The notes under the pieces: generated by a model | Seen by the model: only the letters and a program-made list of their open reading frames with translations | What the model was told of the DNA's origin: nothing | The model's database searches: none | From: a bacterium BMS3Abin14 | Lineage (GTDB): Bacteria; BMS3Abin14 | Assembly: GCA_002897695.1 (NCBI GenBank) | Contig: BDTG01000021.1 | Coordinates: forward strand, 1-49,688 | Length of the DNA: 49,688 bases | Direction of reading: 5' to 3' | In this document: piece after piece, positions 6,623 through 14,875 of the stretch | Layout: every line of letters begins with the position of its first letter | Position numbering within the stretch: the stretch's first letter is position 1 | Program-made: the position numbers and the translations under genes

Positions 6623-8306
6623 AGGCAGGAAGAGGATCGGTGAGGTCCTGGTGGATGCCGGTTTTGTCAGCCAGGAGCAGCTCACAGATGCGCTTTCCGA
6701 ATCCGTCCGCAACGGGGTCCGAGTCGGGAAGGTCCTCGTGGACCGCGGCCTCATCTCGGAGGCCGATCTCACCCGCGCTCTTTCCAGCCAGCTCAGTGTC
6801 GAGATGGTCAATCTTAAGGAATTCCCGCCCGACGGGGACCTGGTCGACCTGCTTCCCGAGGCGCTGGCGAGGAGGTACAACATCCTTCCCTACAGGCTGG
6901 ATGGGAATACCCTGGTGGTGGTCATGGCGGATCCCCTTAACGTTTTCGCCACAGATGCGCTGCGGAGCGTTACCGGGCGGTCCTTGAAGAAGATGATAGC
7001 CGCCGAGTCGGAGATCAGCGAGTGGATTGGTGACCTTTATGGCCGGGGACCTCTCTCGGGATCTGTTCTTGCCGATGCCATAGCTGATTCGGTTGCCTTT
7101 GGGACGGGGGAAGAATCGACGGATCGGCTGATGAGGCTTGCCGGGGAGACACCGGTTGTCCGCCTGCTTAATGCGCTCCTCGGCCAGGCCATCGGTCAAC
7201 GAGCAAGCGACATTCACATCGAACCCCAGGAAAAGGAGATCAGGATCAGGATCAGGGTCGACGGTATTCTGGAAGAGGCAGCCAAAGTGCCGTCCCACCT
7301 GAAACTGGCCCTGACCTCCCGCATCAAGATCGTTTCCGGTATGGATATTGCCGAGAAACGTGTTCCGCAGGATGGACGCTTCAGGTGGACCGAGGGGACG
7401 CATGATGTCGATGTGAGGGCTTCGACCCTCCCCACCGTCTACGGGGAAAAAGTTGTCCTGCGGATTCTGGATCGGGCTGAGGACGTCCTCGGTCTTACGG
7501 AGCTGGGGTTCGGGGAGGAACAGCAGGTCGTCATCAGGGAACTCATCCACAGGCCCTACGGCATCATCCTCCTGACTGGTCCCACCGGCAGCGGAAAGAC
7601 GACCACCCTCTATGCGGTCCTCAGCGAGATAAACGTCATCGGACGGAACATCGTCACAGTGGAGGACCCCGTGGAGTATGAGATTGCGGGGCTCAACCAG
7701 GTGCAGGTTGCCCCCAATATCGGGTTGGGGTTTTCCTCAGTGCTGCGAAACGTTCTCAGACAGGATCCCGACGTAGTCATGGTGGGGGAAATCCGTGATG
7801 CCGAGACGGCGAATATCGCCATACACGCAGCTTTGACCGGGCACCTCGTCTTTTCCACTCTCCACACCAACGACGCGGCCAGTGCAATGCCGCGGCTGCT
7901 CGAACTCGGGGTAGAGCCCTACCTGATTCGATCCTCAGTCCTGGGGCTCCTCGGGCAGCGTCTGGTGCGGAGGATCTGCCCGAGCTGCAAGGCGGAGGTA
8001 TCGCTTTCCCAGGACGTCCGCTCCCTCCTTTGGGGGGAGTGGGTGGGAGACACATTTTTCCAGGGCCGGGGATGCGATGAGTGCAGGGGGACGGGCTACC
8101 GTGGAAGGACGGTGATCGCGGAGATAATAAGAGTCAACCGGCCGATCAGGGAACTCGTCTCCCGTGAGATCTCCCAGGAGACCCTTTTGGCCGTGTTGAG
8201 GAAGGAGGGGTTCACCAGCATGAGGGAGGAGGGTGTCGCCAAGGCCGCCAGGGGGGAAACCAGCCTGGAGGAGGTCTTCCGCGTCACCCAGGACGTTGAG
8301 CTGTGA
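6612..8306 (+). CDS. gspE: GspE/PilB/MshE-type assembly ATPase with MshEN c-di-GMP-binding domain
   Basis: 564 residues. The N-terminus holds two 24-residue MshEN motifs, residues 8-31 (R8-I-G ... S31) and 37-60 (R37-V-G ... Q60), separated by exactly five residues. This is the architecture shown for the c-di-GMP receptor domain of Vibrio MshE; the final Gln of the first motif is Ser here. The C-terminal motor has Walker A GPTGSGKTTT (about 320), an Asp box, Walker B VVMVGEIRD (about 386), a His box (STLHTND) and the zinc-binding CPSC...CDEC pair (about 455 and 487). It is a hexameric cytoplasmic ATPase driving pilin polymerisation with the GspF-like platform encoded next. I read it as an MSHA-type extension ATPase; T2SS GspE is the alternative name. 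No PilT-type retraction ATPase is in the window. Confidence 0.95.
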   Translation: MAGKGRKRIGEVLVDAGFVSQEQLTDALSESVRNGVRVGKVLVDRGLISEADLTRALSSQLSVEMVNLKEFPPDGDLVDLLPEALARRYNILPYRLDGNTLVVVMADPLNVFATDALRSVTGRSLKKMIAAESEISEWIGDLYGRGPLSGSVLADAIADSVAFGTGEESTDRLMRLAGETPVVRLLNALLGQAIGQRASDIHIEPQEKEIRIRIRVDGILEEAAKVPSHLKLALTSRIKIVSGMDIAEKRVPQDGRFRWTEGTHDVDVRASTLPTVYGEKVVLRILDRAEDVLGLTELGFGEEQQVVIRELIHRPYGIILLTGPTGSGKTTTLYAVLSEINVIGRNIVTVEDPVEYEIAGLNQVQVAPNIGLGFSSVLRNVLRQDPDVVMVGEIRDAETANIAIHAALTGHLVFSTLHTNDAASAMPRLLELGVEPYLIRSSVLGLLGQRLVRRICPSCKAEVSLSQDVRSLLWGEWVGDTFFQGRGCDECRGTGYRGRTVIAEIIRVNRPIRELVSREISQETLLAVLRKEGFTSMREEGVAKAARGETSLEEVFRVTQDVEL

Positions 8307-8339
8307 TGACGCAACAATTTCATAGAAAGGACTGAGAGC

Positions 8340-9545
8340 TTGCCCAATTTTATGTATCGTGCAAGGGACGATGAGGGGAAACTCGTCCAGGGGACGCTGG
8401 AGTCCTCATCCGAGTCGGCCGTGGCGGCGAGGATCAGCGACATGGGCTATCATCCCGTGGATATCTCGCGGGTGCGGGTGCGCCGGGGAATTTTTAAGCA
8501 GCGCAGGGTGAAGGTCCCCGTAGCCGAGGTGGTGATCTTCTATCGGCAGATGGCAACGATGAATGACGCCGGCCTGTCCATCATCTACAGCCTCAACACC
8601 CTTGCGGAAGGGGCAGGGAACCGCCGTTTCAGGCAGGTCATCGAATCAGTCCGGATGGCGGTGGAGGGTGGGGAAACCCTGTCGGACGCCATTGCCGCGC
8701 ATCCCGGTGTATTCGACGAGGTCGCCATTAACATGATCCGTGTGGGAGAGACCAGCGGCAACCTTTCGGAGGTGCTCGAGAGACTGGCTGAGTATGGGGA
8801 AAGGTCTGCCGAGATCCGGTCGCGGGTAAAAAACGCCATGGCTTACCCCGTCGTCCTTTCCGTCCTGGCCCTGGGGGTGGTGATCTTCAGCCTTGTGGTC
8901 GTGATGCCCCGCTTCGCGGCGATCTTCGCCAAGATGAATGCGCCTTTGCCCCTGCCGACGAGGATGCTGATGTCTGCCAGTTCGGTGGTAAGACACCAGG
9001 GGTGGCTTATTCTAGGCATTATCATTCTGGCCGGTGTAATATTCCGGCTGTTCCTGAGGACAGACGGGGGTCGCTGGGCCTGGGACGGGTTTCTGTTTCG
9101 CCTGCCTGTTTTCGGGCCCTTGAGGTTGAAGAACCTCTCGGCCCGCTTTTCCCGGAATATGGGCACTCTCATTGAGAGCGGAGTGGATATCCTTTTCTCC
9201 TTCGAGGTCTGCGAGAGGACCTTGAAAAGCGTCCGTCTGGAAAAAGCGCTGCGGGCTACCCGGGACAGCGTCAGGGAGGGGGAGAGCATCGCCCCTGTCC
9301 TGGAAATGCAGCACGTCTTCCCCCCTCTTCTCCACCGTATGATCGCTGTGGGCGAGGAAACGGGGCGCCTCGGACAGATGCTTTTCAGACTGGCCGGATA
9401 CTACGATCTCGAAGTGGAAATGACTATCAAGCGTCTCACAACCCTGCTCGAGCCGTTCATGATCATCATCATGGCCGCGGTGGTGGCCTTCGTTGCGGGA
9501 GCCACGCTGCTGCCGCTGTTTAATCTGGTTAAATACATGCACTGA
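8340..9545 (+). CDS. gspF: GspF/MshG-type inner-membrane platform protein
   Basis: 401 residues. Start is TTG 8340, giving MPNFMYRARD, which matches the usual GspF/PilC N-terminus (MPxFxYxA); AAAGGA lies upstream. Two repeated GspF domains (about 70-190 and 270-395) and three membrane segments (about 165-190, 215-235, 370-395) are visible. It sits in the inner membrane and couples the ATPase motor to pilin insertion. It follows the ATPase gene by 33 nt. No start was taken further upstream because the in-frame sequence there lacks homology and a ribosome site. Length is normal for the family. Confidence 0.95.
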   Translation: MPNFMYRARDDEGKLVQGTLESSSESAVAARISDMGYHPVDISRVRVRRGIFKQRRVKVPVAEVVIFYRQMATMNDAGLSIIYSLNTLAEGAGNRRFRQVIESVRMAVEGGETLSDAIAAHPGVFDEVAINMIRVGETSGNLSEVLERLAEYGERSAEIRSRVKNAMAYPVVLSVLALGVVIFSLVVVMPRFAAIFAKMNAPLPLPTRMLMSASSVVRHQGWLILGIIILAGVIFRLFLRTDGGRWAWDGFLFRLPVFGPLRLKNLSARFSRNMGTLIESGVDILFSFEVCERTLKSVRLEKALRATRDSVREGESIAPVLEMQHVFPPLLHRMIAVGEETGRLGQMLFRLAGYYDLEVEMTIKRLTTLLEPFMIIIMAAVVAFVAGATLLPLFNLVKYMH

Positions 9546-9652
9546 GGTGACCATTTTCGACATCTGAAAGTGAAATAATTGTATACCGGAAGGAAAGGAG
9601 GGGATGGCCTGCAAAAAATGATTGATTTATCAGATACTTGAGAAACCGCCTC

Positions 9653-9667
9653 TGGCCCCGGAATTGC
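9653..9667 (+). promoter_or_regulatory. Putative sigma-54 (-24/-12) promoter upstream of the pilin gene
   Basis: TGGCCCCGGAATTGC matches the RpoN consensus TGGCACG-N4-TTGC at all but two positions, with the GG and GC dinucleotides at the required 10-bp distance. Transcription would start near 9679, leaving a leader of about 88 nt before the pilin. It lies in the largest gap inside the pilus cluster. Pilin genes in many Proteobacteria use sigma-54 with PilR-type activators; no activator gene is in the window. Confidence 0.55.
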
Positions 9668-9766
9668 GCATGTCCACCCGTGCAGATCCATAATAGTACA
9701 GGGCCAAAGGGTAAACGAGGGGGTGATGTACCAGCCCCTGGAACCGAAAAAACAGGAGGATGAAAG

Positions 9767-10141
9767 ATGAAAAATCGAGGAGAAAAAGGTTTTACACTGA
9801 TAGAGCTGCTGCTGGTGATCCTTATTATCACCGGACTGGCGGCCATCGTGGTCCCCAACTACATGAAGGTGTCGGACGCATCCAATGTCGCAGTTGATGC
9901 CGCCAACAAAGAAGCGTTGAAGGCGGCTACCCGTCTCATGGTTCTTGATGGAGGGCTTGTGGCTGTATCTGATGCCGGCGAACTGAATACCACTGGCGGG
10001 ACGGTCAACTTAGCGGCCTATGACAGTACCGTCTATGTTCACGGACCGTACATCGAGTCGATACCTGTGAGCTCGGTTGCCGGTACCGTGTATTCGGTTA
10101 CTGTAGCCGCAACGACAGGGGCGATTACTATTACCCCTTAG
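9767..10141 (+). CDS. Major pilin (type IVa/GspG-like, MshA position)
   Basis: 124 residues from ATG 9767, behind AGGAGG. The prepilin leader MKNRGEKG is followed by FTLIELLLVILIITGLAA: cleavage after Gly8, Phe at +1 and Glu at +5, all canonical. The mature chain of about 116 residues is small, ends in a beta-rich Val/Thr segment and lacks cysteines and the calcium-loop motif of GspG. It stands apart from the minor pilins, with its own sigma-54-like promoter upstream and a strong stem-loop immediately downstream, as expected for the most abundant subunit. A prepilin peptidase is required but is not encoded here. Whether it forms a pilus or a pseudopilus cannot be told from sequence. Confidence 0.93.
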   Translation: MKNRGEKGFTLIELLLVILIITGLAAIVVPNYMKVSDASNVAVDAANKEALKAATRLMVLDGGLVAVSDAGELNTTGGTVNLAAYDSTVYVHGPYIESIPVSSVAGTVYSVTVAATTGAITITP

Positions 10142-10152
10142 GCAGTTTGATT

Positions 10153-10185
10153 TTCCTCGGCCCCTATGCCCTGGGGGCCGGGGAA
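10153..10185 (+). terminator. Strong GC-rich stem-loop between major pilin and minor pilins
   Basis: TTCCTCGGCCCC (10153-10164) pairs with GGGGCCGGGGAA (10174-10185), 12 pairs including one G-T wobble, around a 9-nt loop, starting 11 nt after the pilin stop. No T-tract follows, so it is not a textbook intrinsic terminator. It more likely stabilises the upstream pilin mRNA or partly attenuates read-through, raising the ratio of major to minor pilin. Confidence 0.6.
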
Positions 10186-10206
10186 CCAAGGCTGAGGTTC
10201 TGCACA

Positions 10207-10713
10207 TTGAAAGGATTCACTCTGGTGGAGGTGCTCGTTACTCTGGGGCTTCTCCTTGCCATAGCCCTGATAGCCGTTTTTACCTTCTTCTCCTCCTCTT
10301 CCGTCACTCAGCTGAGAGCGGCTGTGGAGCAGGTTGCCGGCGACGTCCGCATGGCCCAGGACCTTGCCGTAAGCGAACGGACCCGCTACAGTATCCAGTT
10401 TACCGCCGGATCCCCTTCCTACACACTGCAGAAGTGGGATACGGCAACGTCCGCCTGGATCGCCGTCTCAGGCACCGAAGCGCCCCCTTCCCTCCCCAGC
10501 TCAACCGCCGTTCAGTCCGTGGCGGATATCACCGCCGGTATCCTCAGCTTCGATTCCATGGGCGCCCCCTACGAAGGGGCCGGGACCGGGACCCCTCTTG
10601 TTGGCACCGGGGCGGGAGGCCTGGACCACATCATCATCTCCAGTGGAAAGGCCGGGCGGACGGGCGAGGTGACGATAACGCCGGGGACCGGGATGGTGGA
10701 GATAAACCGGTGA
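10207..10713 (+). CDS. Minor pilin, GspH/MshC-like
   Basis: 168 residues if started at TTG 10207, giving MKGFTLVEVLVTLG, a short prepilin leader cleaved after Gly with Phe +1 and Glu +5. GAGG lies 8 nt upstream. The longer frame from TTG 10147 would run through the stem-loop and is less likely. After the hydrophobic helix come a region like GspH/FimT (QVAGDVRMAQDLAVSERTRYSI) and a beta-rich globular part. It occupies the position of MshC directly behind the major pilin. Minor pilins prime assembly and may cap the fibre. The stop overlaps the next start (GTGA). Confidence 0.85.
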   Translation: MKGFTLVEVLVTLGLLLAIALIAVFTFFSSSSVTQLRAAVEQVAGDVRMAQDLAVSERTRYSIQFTAGSPSYTLQKWDTATSAWIAVSGTEAPPSLPSSTAVQSVADITAGILSFDSMGAPYEGAGTGTPLVGTGAGGLDHIIISSGKAGRTGEVTITPGTGMVEINR

Positions 10714-11135
10714 CAGGTCCGCGTCGTGATGATGTGGGAGCTTCTGCGACTGAGACCGTCGTGAGCGTCGGAGTCCTCATGATCATCTTCGCCCTCATGC
10801 TGAGTGTCTACAGCGGCCAGGTTCACAGGGCGGATGAGGGCATATTGAGAGCGCAGCTCAGGGCCTTGAGGATGCAGGCAAAACTGTTTAAGGTCGTCCG
10901 GGGCCGCTGGCCCCGGGATACCAGGGAATTGGTGCAGGATTCTTTGAGCATTTTCCCACTGGGCGCGGCGGACCTTCCAGAAGAGCCGGCCAGCAAACTG
11001 TTGAAGCCCGGCCCTGTCCTGGCTGTCGCGGCGGACGGGGATGGGTACCCCATTGATCCCTGGGGTAATCGCTTCGTGTACGAGCGCCTTACGGGCCACA
11101 TCAGGCCCGGGACGGAGGACTATGAAAGCTGGTAG
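10710..11135 (+). CDS. GspG-like minor pilin with non-canonical prepilin site
   Basis: 141 residues from GTG 10710, overlapping the previous stop. The leader MTGPRRDDVG is followed by ASATETVVSVGVLMIIFALM: Gly at -1 and Glu at +5 are kept, but +1 is Ala rather than Phe or Met. The C-terminal part contains IDPWGNRFVYE, the DPWG motif typical of GspG pseudopilins, and ends in Trp. An upstream in-frame extension exists but overlaps the previous gene in another frame and lacks signals. There is no counterpart in the Vibrio msh order, where mshD follows mshC. Processing by prepilin peptidase is probable but not certain. Confidence 0.78.
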   Translation: MTGPRRDDVGASATETVVSVGVLMIIFALMLSVYSGQVHRADEGILRAQLRALRMQAKLFKVVRGRWPRDTRELVQDSLSIFPLGAADLPEEPASKLLKPGPVLAVAADGDGYPIDPWGNRFVYERLTGHIRPGTEDYESW

Positions 11136-11649
11136 GAGCGCAGGCTTTACTCTCGTGGAGATGGTCCTGTCTCTGGCAATTCTGGCGGTGGCTATCCCGG
11201 TGCTGGCAAGCCTTTTTGCGGGGGGGCTCAGACAACCCCAGTGGGCCAGGGAACAGACACGGGCGCTGTTTCTCGCTCAGGGGCTGATGGAGGAGATTGT
11301 AACCCACAAGTGGGACGAGGCGGCGACCCCTCCGGGGCACACAAACGTTCCCAGCGCCATCGGCCTTGATGCGGGGGAGGCGGCCGGAGACAGGTCCACC
11401 TGGGACGATATAGACGATTACGACGGGCTTACGGATAACCCCATGCACGATGCCGTGGGGACGACCCTGACAGGGTTTGCCGGATTCTGGTCCCAGACCC
11501 GGGTGGACTATGTGGCGTCGGACCAGGCGGCCCCGGACTTCGAGACCGCCCTCGGGAAGGGAGCCGGCACCGACTTCAAGCTGATTAACGTAACGGTGAA
11601 CTGGCCCGATGGAAACGTCAGTCTTACTGCTGTGAGGGGAAATTTCTGA
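11122..11649 (+). CDS. Minor pilin, GspI/PilV/MshD-like
   Basis: 175 residues from ATG 11122, overlapping the preceding gene by 14 nt. MKAGRSAG is a canonical prepilin leader, followed by FTLVEMVLSLAILAVAIPVL (Phe +1, Glu +5). The stretch after the helix (ALFLAQGLMEEIVTHKWDE) resembles GspI/PilV proteins. The globular domain is acidic and may bind calcium (DDIDDYDG). It is one of five minor pilins translated from overlapping frames and matches the mshD slot. The stop TGA overlaps the next ATG. Confidence 0.87.
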   Translation: MKAGRSAGFTLVEMVLSLAILAVAIPVLASLFAGGLRQPQWAREQTRALFLAQGLMEEIVTHKWDEAATPPGHTNVPSAIGLDAGEAAGDRSTWDDIDDYDGLTDNPMHDAVGTTLTGFAGFWSQTRVDYVASDQAAPDFETALGKGAGTDFKLINVTVNWPDGNVSLTAVRGNF

Positions 11650-12182
11650 TGATTTTCGCAAGGTCGCCGGCGCCGGACGGAAGCCAGGGAGGCCTGACCC
11701 TCGTAGAGCTGCTCCTGGCCCTGGCCATCATGGCGGGCGTGTCGGTGGTGTTCGTCGTCCTCCTGACCTCCGGGCTCGACGTCTGGGAGGCCGGGACGGC
11801 CCAGTCCCGAACGGACCAGGAGACACGGCTGGCCCTGGAGAGGATTTCCAGGGAGATAAGGGTCTCACGCAGCAGGGCGGGTGATATCACAATAGGCGCG
11901 GGGAACACGTCCATCTCTTACCCGCTTGATACGAACAACGACGGCGCCTACGAAACCACGGTCCGTTATTTTCTCAATGGTTCAGATCTCATGCGTCAGG
12001 AAAATGGTCTGCCGGCGGCGGGGGACAGGGTGCTCAAGGACGTAACCGGTGTGGTTTTCGATGACATCTACGGAAACAGCAGCCTCATCGCGGTCACTCT
12101 GGCCGTCACCCACCCGGTGGAGGGTGCCAAGGGGAAGGGCGCCGTAACGATGGTGACCAGCGTGGGACCTCGAAATGATTGA
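11649..12182 (+). CDS. Minor pilin, GspJ/PilW/MshO-like
   Basis: 177 residues from ATG 11649 (TGATG overlap). The leader ends in GG and is followed by LTLVELLLALAIMAGVSVVF, with Leu +1 and Glu +5. The sequence LALERISREIRVSRSRAGDI after the helix is typical of GspJ/PilW. A possible calcium-binding Asp/Asn-rich loop (DTNNDGAYE) lies near residue 95. It fits the mshO slot. GspJ-type proteins sit at the tip complex of pseudopili. Confidence 0.87.
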   Translation: MIFARSPAPDGSQGGLTLVELLLALAIMAGVSVVFVVLLTSGLDVWEAGTAQSRTDQETRLALERISREIRVSRSRAGDITIGAGNTSISYPLDTNNDGAYETTVRYFLNGSDLMRQENGLPAAGDRVLKDVTGVVFDDIYGNSSLIAVTLAVTHPVEGAKGKGAVTMVTSVGPRND

Positions 12183-12598
12183 TGGACTTTTGGCGAGGTT
12201 GTCGAATGGCTGATCCTCCTTGGAAAAGGGCTTTTGATCGGGAGGGAGGTACGATTCTTGTGGTCGTTATGGCGGTGATCCTCACACTTCTCGTACTCGG
12301 TTCGGTGTTTATCCGGCTAATGGGTTCCGAGGCCGCTATCGCCGAGAACCTGGAATCGAGGACTCAGGCCCTGTACCTGGCCGAATCCGGTGTACAGGCC
12401 GGCATTGTCTATCTTCAGGACAACCCGGCCTGGCCCGGTATTCTGCCCAAAGCCCAGGTGTCATATCCCCTGGCGGGAGGGACCATGTCCTACAGGATCG
12501 ACACCGTCGCCGGGTCGGGGTCCAGCCAGGCGTTCGTGGTGGGAACCGGAGATGTGGACGGTACCCGGAGGGAACTGGAAGTGACGGTGTCGCGATGA
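12182..12598 (+). CDS. PilX/MshP-like minor pilin
   Basis: 138 residues from ATG 12182 (TGATG overlap with the previous gene); ATG 12206, with CGAGG seven nt upstream, would give 130 residues and is a serious alternative. REGGTILVVVMAVILTLLVLG is a PilX N-terminal helix, which lacks the +5 Glu of ordinary pilins. ALYLAESGVQAGIVYLQ is the conserved segment after it. The protein is short and ends in a beta-rich domain. PilX/GspK/MshP proteins join the tip complex. The stop overlaps the start of the large secreted protein, as in mshP-mshQ. Confidence 0.8.
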   Translation: MDFWRGCRMADPPWKRAFDREGGTILVVVMAVILTLLVLGSVFIRLMGSEAAIAENLESRTQALYLAESGVQAGIVYLQDNPAWPGILPKAQVSYPLAGGTMSYRIDTVAGSGSSQAFVVGTGDVDGTRRELEVTVSR

Positions 12599-14838
12599 GG
12601 CGCCTTTCCGCCGTGGGAATGGGTTTTGCCCTGTCTTTGCTGCTTTTGTCGGGCACTGCTGTGGCGGGGACCTATTCCATGTCGCTGCTGCAGGACCCGA
12701 TGGTGGTGATGGGTGACAGTACCGCCTCCCTGGCGCTGAGCATTACAAATACATCAGGCGGGGGCGGGGCCTCAATCGGGTGGATCAGGATTGATGTAGA
12801 CCCGACCATCTATTATGTGAGTAATTCCAATACCGCGCCAGTCGGCTGGAATGTCAGGAGGATCTGGAATGCGGGAGCCGGCCAGAGCTACATTATCTAC
12901 GAGGCGATCTCCGGGGGAATACCCCCCAACGGGAGTGTCGTGTTCAACCTTGTCGTGACCGGGGCGAATGACGGCCCGTTCCCCGCGGACGTCAACGATA
13001 TGACGGATGCCTTCGATCGTGTGGATGTCCGGACGAGCAGCTCAAGAAGGGCGGAACGGTTTACGGGAACACCGCCTACCTGGAAAAGGTATGGCCTCAA
13101 GATCCAGCTCTTCGCAGCCCCTTCCGCCCTGGGTACAGGGCAGAATATTGGGGTTTCAGCAGCGGTCACCAACCGGACCACCGTCACCCAGATGCAGGTT
13201 TCGCCCGGGTCTCTGTCGTTGTCCGGAAGCGGATCGGCCATTTACAGCACCGGCCCCGTTCCCCCGAATTCGGACCTGGCCCCGGGCAACCTTCAGGTGT
13301 TTTCCTATAATTATACCTCCGGGCTGTCCGGAACGGTGGTTTTTTCAGGATCCGCCGCGGACGGGACCACCGGGATGGCCACTTCCCCGACCGGGCGATC
13401 CAATACGGTTATTATCGGCGATTTTACCGCCATCATGGCCCTTGTCCCGTTAAAGGTCGCAGACGGGCAACAGGTCACGGCCACCATGACGCTGACAAAC
13501 AACGGGACTGATTACATCGCGTCGGTTGTACCGTCCGTCACCACCTCGGGCACTGCCGGCCTGGCCATAGTTTCCGGTCCGACGCCGTCTCTCATCGGGG
13601 CCATGGCACCCGGGACCAACCAGGAGATACGATGGGTATACACAGCAACCGGAAACGTGGGCGATACCTACCGATTATCAGGCCGGGCAACCTCGAGTAC
13701 GCTGACATCGATCCCCGATCCGGCCGTCAGCCCCTGGGGTGTAATCTCCGCTTACTCCGCAGTGGTTTCACCGGACATTGTCGCCTCCGGTGCGGTTAAC
13801 CTGTCCCTGGTCTTTACGGTCTTCAATAACGGATCATATCCCCTCCGGGAAGTGACTATCGATACTCCGGCGGGATGGAATCTCCAGACCGCGTCCGGAC
13901 CGCCGGGGTGGAGCGCCAACACTTTCGGCAACCCTGTTACGGCCCTGTTCTTCACCTGGGGCAGTACCATCCCCGTTGGAGGAAGCGGGTCGTTTACACT
14001 GACCTTCTCATCAATCCCCACCGTTTCAAACCCTGCCAAATTTAACTTCCTGGTTTCCATGTGGGATACCCGGACATGGCCGTTCTCGCCCTCCACAGGG
14101 GCCGTGGAAACATCGGTCACCGTGAATCCATACTCGATTACGCTTTCATCCACCCCCCTTGCACCGCCAAGTCTGATTGCCGACGGGACCCAGTCCTATG
14201 CCATTGTCGCCACGGTGAACGGGCCAAGTGGTCCCGTGGCCGGCGCCCCGATCCTCTTCACGACCACCGCCGGGAGTCTTGCGTCCGGTGCCCCCGTTAC
14301 GGATGCATCGGGACAGGCGTTAAACAGCCTCACCGGGCCGCTGAGCTCCTCGTCGGTCACGGCCACAGTTACGGCCCAGTACCTTGGCGCCACTGCCAAC
14401 ATTGTCCTCACCTTCGATCCTTACACCGGCCTGCTCCTGGATTACCTCCCCGGGACGATGGGCCCGACGTCAGTCTCACCCGGTGATGCTTCCGTTGTAT
14501 TCGTTCTGGATGTTATAAATACGGGTACGACGACGGTTCCCGGCCTGGCCTCGTCCACAAGCTTCAGCTTCTCGGACACAGGTGCCGGCGGCACAAGTAC
14601 TTTTACCGCGCTCCTGGATAACTCAAACCCGACTTTCATCGCACCGGGTGCGACGGCGACACTGACCTTTCTTGCCCGGAATGTGGATTCCGCTTTTCTT
14701 TCAGGGAGCTACTTCCCTGTACTTTTTCTGGATGACGGTTTCTCCACTCCCGGTACGAGGCCGGTAACCGATCCGGTTACGGTTTCAGGCGGGGTGGCTC
14801 CCATAACGATTATCCGGTGGAGGGAGTCCATTCAATGA
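12595..14838 (+). CDS. Large secreted Ig-like (Big_1) protein in the mshQ position
   Basis: 747 residues from ATG 12595 (ATGA overlap). A signal peptide (1-24, cut after AVA) is followed by repeated beta-sandwich, CARDB/DUF11-like segments rich in Thr, Ser, Gly and Asn. A Big_1 (intimin/invasin-like) Ig domain lies at about 525-608: IADGTQSYAIVATV, VAGAPILFTTTAGSL and TDASGQALN. No LPxTG, autotransporter barrel or PEP-CTERM signal is visible. It is translationally coupled to the PilX-like gene. By position it equals MshQ, the large protein closing the Vibrio pilin block, and could be a tip adhesin or the exported cargo. No sequence similarity to MshQ is claimed. Confidence 0.82.
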   Translation: MRRLSAVGMGFALSLLLLSGTAVAGTYSMSLLQDPMVVMGDSTASLALSITNTSGGGGASIGWIRIDVDPTIYYVSNSNTAPVGWNVRRIWNAGAGQSYIIYEAISGGIPPNGSVVFNLVVTGANDGPFPADVNDMTDAFDRVDVRTSSSRRAERFTGTPPTWKRYGLKIQLFAAPSALGTGQNIGVSAAVTNRTTVTQMQVSPGSLSLSGSGSAIYSTGPVPPNSDLAPGNLQVFSYNYTSGLSGTVVFSGSAADGTTGMATSPTGRSNTVIIGDFTAIMALVPLKVADGQQVTATMTLTNNGTDYIASVVPSVTTSGTAGLAIVSGPTPSLIGAMAPGTNQEIRWVYTATGNVGDTYRLSGRATSSTLTSIPDPAVSPWGVISAYSAVVSPDIVASGAVNLSLVFTVFNNGSYPLREVTIDTPAGWNLQTASGPPGWSANTFGNPVTALFFTWGSTIPVGGSGSFTLTFSSIPTVSNPAKFNFLVSMWDTRTWPFSPSTGAVETSVTVNPYSITLSSTPLAPPSLIADGTQSYAIVATVNGPSGPVAGAPILFTTTAGSLASGAPVTDASGQALNSLTGPLSSSSVTATVTAQYLGATANIVLTFDPYTGLLLDYLPGTMGPTSVSPGDASVVFVLDVINTGTTTVPGLASSTSFSFSDTGAGGTSTFTALLDNSNPTFIAPGATATLTFLARNVDSAFLSGSYFPVLFLDDGFSTPGTRPVTDPVTVSGGVAPITIIRWRESIQ

Positions 14839-14875
14839 GGGCGGAGAATTTCGGAAGTTTACAGGGGGTGAGAAG

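Noticed and set aside
10147-10206. Upstream TTG start for the GspH-like minor pilin
   Set aside because: The extra 20 codons run through a 12-bp stem-loop and would give an unusual prepilin leader; TTG 10207 gives a normal short one.
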